Shown: positions 60,601 through 64,000 of the stretch, one piece after another | Numbering within the stretch: the first letter of the stretch is position 1 | How the letters are laid out: every line of letters begins with the position of its first letter | Source of the DNA: Akkermansiaceae bacterium UBA956 | GTDB taxonomy: Bacteria; Verrucomicrobiota; Verrucomicrobiia; Verrucomicrobiales; Akkermansiaceae | DNA length: 64,000 bases | Direction: 5' to 3' | NCBI GenBank assembly: GCA_002293145.1 | Contig: DBCO01000003.1 | Coordinates: 1,270 to 65,269, forward strand | The notes under the pieces: generated by a model | Database searches by the model: none | Told to the model about the DNA's origin: nothing | The model's input: only the letters and a program-made list of their open reading frames with translations | Made by a program: the position numbers and the translations under genes

Positions 60601-61778
60601 CTTTCCGTCAGGATCTGCTCAAATCATCGGATGGTAATTTCCGCCCTGTAGATCTGGAATTCGCGCCCGATGGCTCACTCTACGTCATCGATTGGCATAA
60701 CGTTCTGATTGGCCACATGCAGCACAATGCACGCGACCCATTCCGCGACCACGTTCACGGTCGGATCTATCGCATCACCTACCCATCACGCCCACTCGTT
60801 AAGCCAACTCCAGTCGAAAAAGCTCCGCTTGTGACCTTGTTTGAGAACTTGAAATCTCCCGAGCTTCGTCAACGCTATCGGACTCGCCGGGAAATCCGCT
60901 CCCACACACCCGCCACAGTGATCCCCGCCCTGAAAGACTGGGTTGCAAAGTTGGACAAAAATGACCCACGCTACGAGCATCATGTATTAGAAGCACTCTG
61001 GACTACCTGGGGACTCAATCAAGTCGAAGATTCATTCCTCCGTCAAATGCTCACAGCCAAAGACTTCCGCGCCCGCGCCGCTGCTGTCCGCGTCATTCGC
61101 TACAACTACCACAAGATTCCGGATCATGTGGCTATGCTCGAAAAAGCTGCCACCGATACTGAAGGCCGTGTGCGCCTTGAGGCTCTAGTAGCTGCCTCTT
61201 GGATGGATAATTCCGCTGGCAAAAAGCTCGTTACCTTGATCGCCACACAGCCACAAGATGACTGGATGAGCAATGCCATCAAGACCGCGTCTGACCGCCT
61301 CGCAGGCGTGACGGAACAAGTTGTGATCGAGCATCCCATGCCACCAATTCCAGCGCATCTGAACGATGCAGAGAAGAAACAATTCACCGCTGGACACGAA
61401 ATTTACTTCCGTGATGCTCACTGCGCCACTTGCCACCAAGCTGACGGAAAAGGTCTCTCTCCAGCATTTCCTCCAATCTCCCAAAGCCCTTGGGTCACAA
61501 ATGATCATGACCGCTTGATCAAACTCACCCTCCACGGTCTGATGGGCCCCTTTGAACTCCACGGCAAAAAGTATGACGGCCAAGTCCCCATGACACCCTT
61601 TGGCGGCATGCTCAAAGATGACGAAATCGCCGCTGTTCTCACCTACGTTCGCAACAACTTCGGCAACAAAGCTCCTGCGATCACCCCCGAGCAAGTAGCT
61701 AAAGTCCGCGCCGATACAAAGACCCGCGCCGCATTTTACACCGTCGAGGAACTACTCAAAGAGCACCCGATGAAATAA
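57603..61778 (+). CDS. ThuA - pseudo-SGNH - propeller dehydrogenase - cytochrome c fusion protein
   Basis: The 1391-residue exported protein has a signal peptide (KLLRIVAIAISCTIAKA). Domain order: ThuA-like (about 30-300, KKIVLISGDEEYRSEESC); SGNH-like (about 370-600) with GDS changed to GNG in IGNGLAERD and the final His missing, while GYNESFAGQ is retained; propeller-type dehydrogenase (about 715-1060, VPEGYKVELFASEKEFPN, FDNWGQDFFLHTSGP); helical HEAT-like region; and a c-type cytochrome with CATCH near residue 1274 and PMTPFGGML near the end, where the axial Met is expected. The locus at 11476-15722 encodes a related pseudo-SGNH and dehydrogenase as two overlapping genes. Substrate unknown. 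Confidence 0.85.
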   Translation: MNQMHIIPKLLRIVAIAISCTIAKADDWLLLPAKEGTANGKKIVLISGDEEYRSEESCPMLAKILSQKYGYDCVVLFAINPDGGYIDSNLQNNIPGTAALKSADLMIIGTRFRQLPDDQLAPIAEYLNAGKPVIGFRTATHAFTGAAKTGDFAWAQFGLKILGEQWVNHHGEHMKEGTRSVIEAANAKHEVLKNVGEIFGTTDVYGIANLDQNAATILMRGAVTETLDPSSKNLDGPKNNPMMPLAWLREYTAPNGTTKGKAFCTTLGASTDFADEDLRRLFVNLVHHLTGKPVPEKADVACVDPFTPSAYGFLNDAGYYKTLNLKPADFALGKSPATKARVKKTANNATHAPAEDPIAAPSARSQAVAAPLEGEKIVLIGNGLAERDTYYSRIETELHLRFPDKKMLFRNMGRQGDTPGFRPHPSRNSQWAFPGADQFNPDYKPHAGDGFFSTPDQWLTHLEADTIVAFFGYNESFAGQAGLERFEQELDAFVRHTLSKAYNGKQAPRLVLASPIAFEDLSKKMDLPNGQKENANLSLYAGAIQRTAKKHNLTFIDLFTPTKENYPTAKTSFTDYGFLPNEEGYTKLASMIADGIYGRQSHLSKADPKNVHAAVKQKDWFWNNDYHILNGVHTHGRRYAPFGPQNYQDEVKKTREMMSLRDDLIHAVATGKTTKIAVDDSKTHALPPVPSNYRPGGKNGIAEYKYGKDAEATMTVPEGYKVELFASEKEFPNLANPMQLSFDDKGRLWVATMPTYPAYRPGDALPDDKILIYEDTNNDGKADKEIVFADKLHLPIGFEFAPEGVYVSQEPNIILLTDTNGDDKADVSKIVLGGFDSHDTHHAIGAYAADPSGAFVMGEGVFLHSNVETAYGPERGVNGGFWRFSPQNSRLERTAQVSIPNPWGIAFDNWGQDFFLHTSGPNLNWMMPSSIKPKYGASTPLTKDLIPEGQAVRPTSGLEIVSSRHFPDEVQGDILLANAIGFLGIKQHSIVDEGTGYKTAFRQDLLKSSDGNFRPVDLEFAPDGSLYVIDWHNVLIGHMQHNARDPFRDHVHGRIYRITYPSRPLVKPTPVEKAPLVTLFENLKSPELRQRYRTRREIRSHTPATVIPALKDWVAKLDKNDPRYEHHVLEALWTTWGLNQVEDSFLRQMLTAKDFRARAAAVRVIRYNYHKIPDHVAMLEKAATDTEGRVRLEALVAASWMDNSAGKKLVTLIATQPQDDWMSNAIKTASDRLAGVTEQVVIEHPMPPIPAHLNDAEKKQFTAGHEIYFRDAHCATCHQADGKGLSPAFPPISQSPWVTNDHDRLIKLTLHGLMGPFELHGKKYDGQVPMTPFGGMLKDDEIAAVLTYVRNNFGNKAPAITPEQVAKVRADTKTRAAFYTVEELLKEHPMK

Positions 61779-61801
61779 TCCTTCGGCTAACGAAAACTTA
61801 C

Positions 61802-61838
61802 AACGCCCGCAGTTACTCCACTGCGGGCGTTTTTTTGT
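61802..61838 (+). terminator. Strong terminator, also covering the end of the MFS gene
   Basis: A perfect 12-bp stem (61802-61813 / 61820-61831) with a 6-base loop is followed by TTTTTTT. The loop and left arm include the stop codon of the convergent MFS gene (TAA on the minus strand at 61813-61815), so the hairpin may end transcription from both sides, though the T-run favours the + strand. Confidence 0.9.
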
Positions 61839-62994
61839 CGTCGAATACCCTGACGAACCAAACTGTACAAATGACGGTAATTGCCGTAAGCACTAGCCAG
61901 TAGCTAGTCCAGTCACCTCGACTTTCGACCGTATAACGGTGAAGTATCTTCAACCCGACTGTACCTAATAGCGCACCTACTCCATTTGTCACCAAGCCTA
62001 ACAAACCTTGCATTTGCCCGCGCATCGATGGCTCCACCCGCTGATCCATGTAAATTTGCCCCGTGATAAAAAACAGCGTGTAGCAGATCCCATGGATCGC
62101 AATCCCAGTCCACATCCAGCCCAAGGAGTCCTGCCAAGAACCTAACGAAAAGAAAACGAAGCGCAACACACTGAAGGCTAAGCCCACCTGCAGCAATGTC
62201 TTTAAACGGTAGCGCAACATCAACCATCCCGTCACCGCCATTGCCGCCACTTCACTCCACTGACCAAAACTCATGGTAAATGTCGATCGCATATCGCCCA
62301 AGGCTCGTAAATGCTCGGGTGTATGCATGTAAAATGAGGTGATCGGCATCGTTAGTGCTGCTGATCCGATTAACAACACTCGCAAGTTTTTGTCCTTGAG
62401 CAGGCGAAACGCATCGAAGCCTAAAAGACTTCGCCAATGTGAACTCACCCCTCGCGGCGGCGTATGTGGTGCCATCAACAAGCTGAATGCCAAAATGATC
62501 CGACAAACTGCTCCTGCATAACCCGCCATGGGCGAGGCATCAGCTCGCAAAACCAAACTCGCAATCCATCCACCTAAGATCCACCCGACTGTGCACCACA
62601 AGCGCACCTGCGCAAATTGCGCCTCAGGTCTTGGCAGATGCGTCATCGCAATCGTGATCACCAAATTCCACAGCGGCGCGCCGATGACCGTAGTCAGAAA
62701 AAAGAAGCTCACAAAATACCACGGATGAAGCCCTTTTTCGAGACAATAAAACGCCGCGACCATGGTAATCGCACTGATGACACTCACCCAGGCTACAAGT
62801 TTTTGCGCGGCAATTTTCTGATCTGCAATCGCCCCGCTGCACAAAGGCGAAATCATCGAAGCAATGGGAAAAATGAAAAAAACCAAAGCAACCCAATCAT
62901 TGCCCCACCCCGCTTGCTTGATGATATTGGTCAGTCCTGGCAACCAAAAGCCAGGGCCCATGCCGAGCATAAAAAAAATCGCACAAAGCCGCAT
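61813..62994 (-). CDS. MFS transporter, nucleoside:H+ symporter-like
   Basis: The 393-residue protein has about 12 transmembrane helices. It resembles the NupG/XapB-like nucleoside:proton symporter family in the first helices (FFMLGMGPGFWLPGLTNI, FFIFPIASMISPLCSG) and in the middle loop (FYMHTPEHLRALGD), where an acidic residue may couple to H+. The substrate cannot be deduced. The frame continues to a TTG at 63087 without an ATG; ATG 62994 leaves the first helix intact and is preferred. It is convergent to the big fusion gene. Confidence 0.75.
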   Translation of the reverse strand: MRLCAIFFMLGMGPGFWLPGLTNIIKQAGWGNDWVALVFFIFPIASMISPLCSGAIADQKIAAQKLVAWVSVISAITMVAAFYCLEKGLHPWYFVSFFFLTTVIGAPLWNLVITIAMTHLPRPEAQFAQVRLWCTVGWILGGWIASLVLRADASPMAGYAGAVCRIILAFSLLMAPHTPPRGVSSHWRSLLGFDAFRLLKDKNLRVLLIGSAALTMPITSFYMHTPEHLRALGDMRSTFTMSFGQWSEVAAMAVTGWLMLRYRLKTLLQVGLAFSVLRFVFFSLGSWQDSLGWMWTGIAIHGICYTLFFITGQIYMDQRVEPSMRGQMQGLLGLVTNGVGALLGTVGLKILHRYTVESRGDWTSYWLVLTAITVICTVWFVRVFDDKKTPAVE

Positions 62995-63129
62995 AAAGAC
63001 TGCTTTTGATTCATTCTCGCCCGACACCTGCCTTACCTCACTCACGCGCCCCGCTTGTGCCTCATTTTGCCAAAGCTGCCAATCCAAATCAATCGTGCAG
63101 CCAATCCTAAAATAAATACTCTCTTCAGC
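62995..63129. other. Intergenic or N-terminal extension of the MFS gene
   Basis: The minus-strand frame of the MFS gene stays open here, but it lacks an ATG. No other gene or clear promoter was found. Confidence 0.4.
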
Positions 63130-63446
63130 TCAGCAGCCAAGGTCTATCCACCGCTCAACGGCACTCCATCGGTCACTGGCAATGAAGACCGACTGATCAA
63201 AATCGCTATTAATCAACTATGGGGGCATATTCGCGTTATTGGCAAAGAATTTGACACCGCCGAGGGAATGCCGCTTATGACCGCCTTCGGTGCACTGCTC
63301 GACGACAAAGAACTCGCGCCCGTGCTCACATACGTCCGCAACTCTTGGGGCAACAAAGCCCCCATCGTCACTCCTCAATCCGTGCAATACTCTAGCCAGG
63401 CTAACAAAGCGGCTCCACCTTCTGGACACCCGAAGAGCTTCTCTAA
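63130..63446 (+). pseudogene. Decayed 3' end of a dehydrogenase-cytochrome gene
   Basis: The frame encodes YPPLNGTPSVTGNEDRLIKI and MPLMTAFGALLDDKELAPVL, then TYVRNSWGNKAPIVTP. This is a close copy of the C-terminus of the cytochrome module at 61440-61778. A frameshift falls just before FWTPEELL plus stop, which is read in another frame at 63420-63446. The CxxCH heme motif and everything upstream are missing. It is probably a broken paralogue left by duplication or rearrangement. Confidence 0.8.
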
Positions 63447-63674
63447 TTACACCTTCTCGAAAAATAACCACCCCTTTGCGACAAAAAAAGCGGTATCAAA
63501 ACGAATGTGGCTTTGCCTTACGATTGTTGGATTCATGATCTAAAATCAATCGGGCGAATCGCTCTCGGCATCATCTTGATCAGCAAAGCCATGAATTACC
63601 AAAGCCTAACACGAAGCCAATGCTTGAAGCATTGCCTCTTGGCGGTAGTGGACTACATTGCCAATTTGAACATC
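63447..63674. other. Intergenic stretch without a gene
   Basis: Short frames on the + strand here have no recognisable family or composition. The stretch links the pseudogene to the DUF2062 gene. Confidence 0.5.
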
Positions 63675-64000
63675 TCAACATCGGTCATACCGCGATGGCA
63701 GAAACTCGTGGCGTTTAGCTGGCAAATGTTGCGGCATGATCAACGAGATCACGTGAACAACCGGGTAGGCCAGCATTGAGGCGATCACACCGCTCATCAA
63801 CATCCCTAACACAAAATTTGCCGAATTGCAGTCGATGTCAGTATAGGGGAATTTGGCCGTCACATCGAGGAAAGTCGGAACAGGCACGTAAAGCACAGCA
63901 CGCATCCATCCACCAAGCTGTTCTTGCATCGCTGCCAAGGGGAGGAATGTTAAAGGGTTCGAAATGAACACAGCGAGCATGGCGAAGGGCACGTTCACAC
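63675..64000 (-). CDS. DUF2062 membrane protein, 5' part outside the window
   Basis: On the minus strand the visible 107 C-terminal residues contain the DUF2062 pattern: NVPFAMLAVFISNPLTFLPLAAM, with a second hydrophobic segment (NFVLGMLMSGVIASMLAYPV) and the basic tail. DUF2062 proteins are small integral membrane proteins; the function is unknown. The N-terminal helices must lie beyond the right edge. Confidence 0.7.
   Translation of the reverse strand, partial: VNVPFAMLAVFISNPLTFLPLAAMQEQLGGWMRAVLYVPVPTFLDVTAKFPYTDIDCNSANFVLGMLMSGVIASMLAYPVVHVISLIMPQHLPAKRHEFLPSRYDRC

Noticed and set aside
1..64000. CRISPR arrays
   Set aside because: No regularly spaced repeats of 24-37 bp were seen; the repeats found are tandem, paired or dispersed and too few.
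1..64000. tRNA or rRNA genes
   Set aside because: No segment with the D, anticodon and T arms or conserved rRNA core was recognised on either strand, though short or unusual RNAs could have been missed.

Overview
The window looks like a chromosomal segment from a Verrucomicrobiota (PVC group) bacterium, probably class Verrucomicrobiae. The main support is two giant secreted proteins that join a propeller-type dehydrogenase region to a PVC-type c-heme domain, pseudo-SGNH and ThuA partners, secreted enzymes with calcium-binding tails of the DxDGDG type, and a large stock of secreted glycan-degrading enzymes. This assignment comes from gene content, not from rRNA. Start codons almost never have a purine-rich Shine-Dalgarno sequence, and several genes have a -10 box placed so that the transcript would begin at or next to the ATG.

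Left part (1-9.6 kb): a truncated secreted protein; an L,D-transpeptidase, rhodanese and PAS-AraC regulator in one + strand run; two overlapping genes of the TPM type and a cell-wall amidase on the - strand; then a series of small exported proteins (LysM lipoprotein, thioredoxin-like protein, unknown helical protein, parvulin-type isomerase) ending in a strong terminator.

9.6-25 kb is a sugar-use cluster: L-fucose isomerase, a pseudo-SGNH protein translationally coupled to a PVC heme protein, aldose 1-epimerase lipoprotein, sodium/sugar symporter and a very large GH2 beta-galactosidase. IspD and an M16 peptidase follow. 25-32.8 kb carries cell-envelope and housekeeping genes: a zinc-ribbon membrane protein, a class A PBP-like protein whose transpeptidase motifs are degenerate, a MidA-type methyltransferase, an EF-hand protein, a sugar-nucleotide-type epimerase, a ThuA protein and ribosomal protein bL28.

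32.8-35.2 kb is a decayed accessory patch with an IS3 OrfA remnant, a wrecked secreted-protein gene, 32-bp direct repeats and three tiny ribbon-helix-helix paralogues. It is followed by a 1411-residue GH13 amylase-like enzyme.

39.6-47.8 kb is the most interesting block: a FadR-type regulator divergent from an operon of FucU-like mutarotase, TIM-barrel isomerase, aldo/keto reductase, zinc dehydrogenase and tagaturonate-epimerase-like enzyme, facing a GH95 alpha-L-fucosidase/galactosidase and a TetR regulator. Taken together, the enzymes fit an oxidative route for L-galactose (or L-fucose) that would feed D-tagaturonate into hexuronate catabolism.

The right part (48-64 kb) is mostly housekeeping: AcpS, a C39-like peptidase, HemW, sigma-54 (with a consensus sigma-54 promoter in front of its own gene), an outer-membrane barrel, a methyltransferase, RecR, TsaD and a pRiA4b ORF3-like protein. 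After these come a 1391-residue ThuA/pseudo-SGNH/dehydrogenase/cytochrome fusion, an MFS transporter, a broken copy of the cytochrome C-terminus and a truncated DUF2062 gene.
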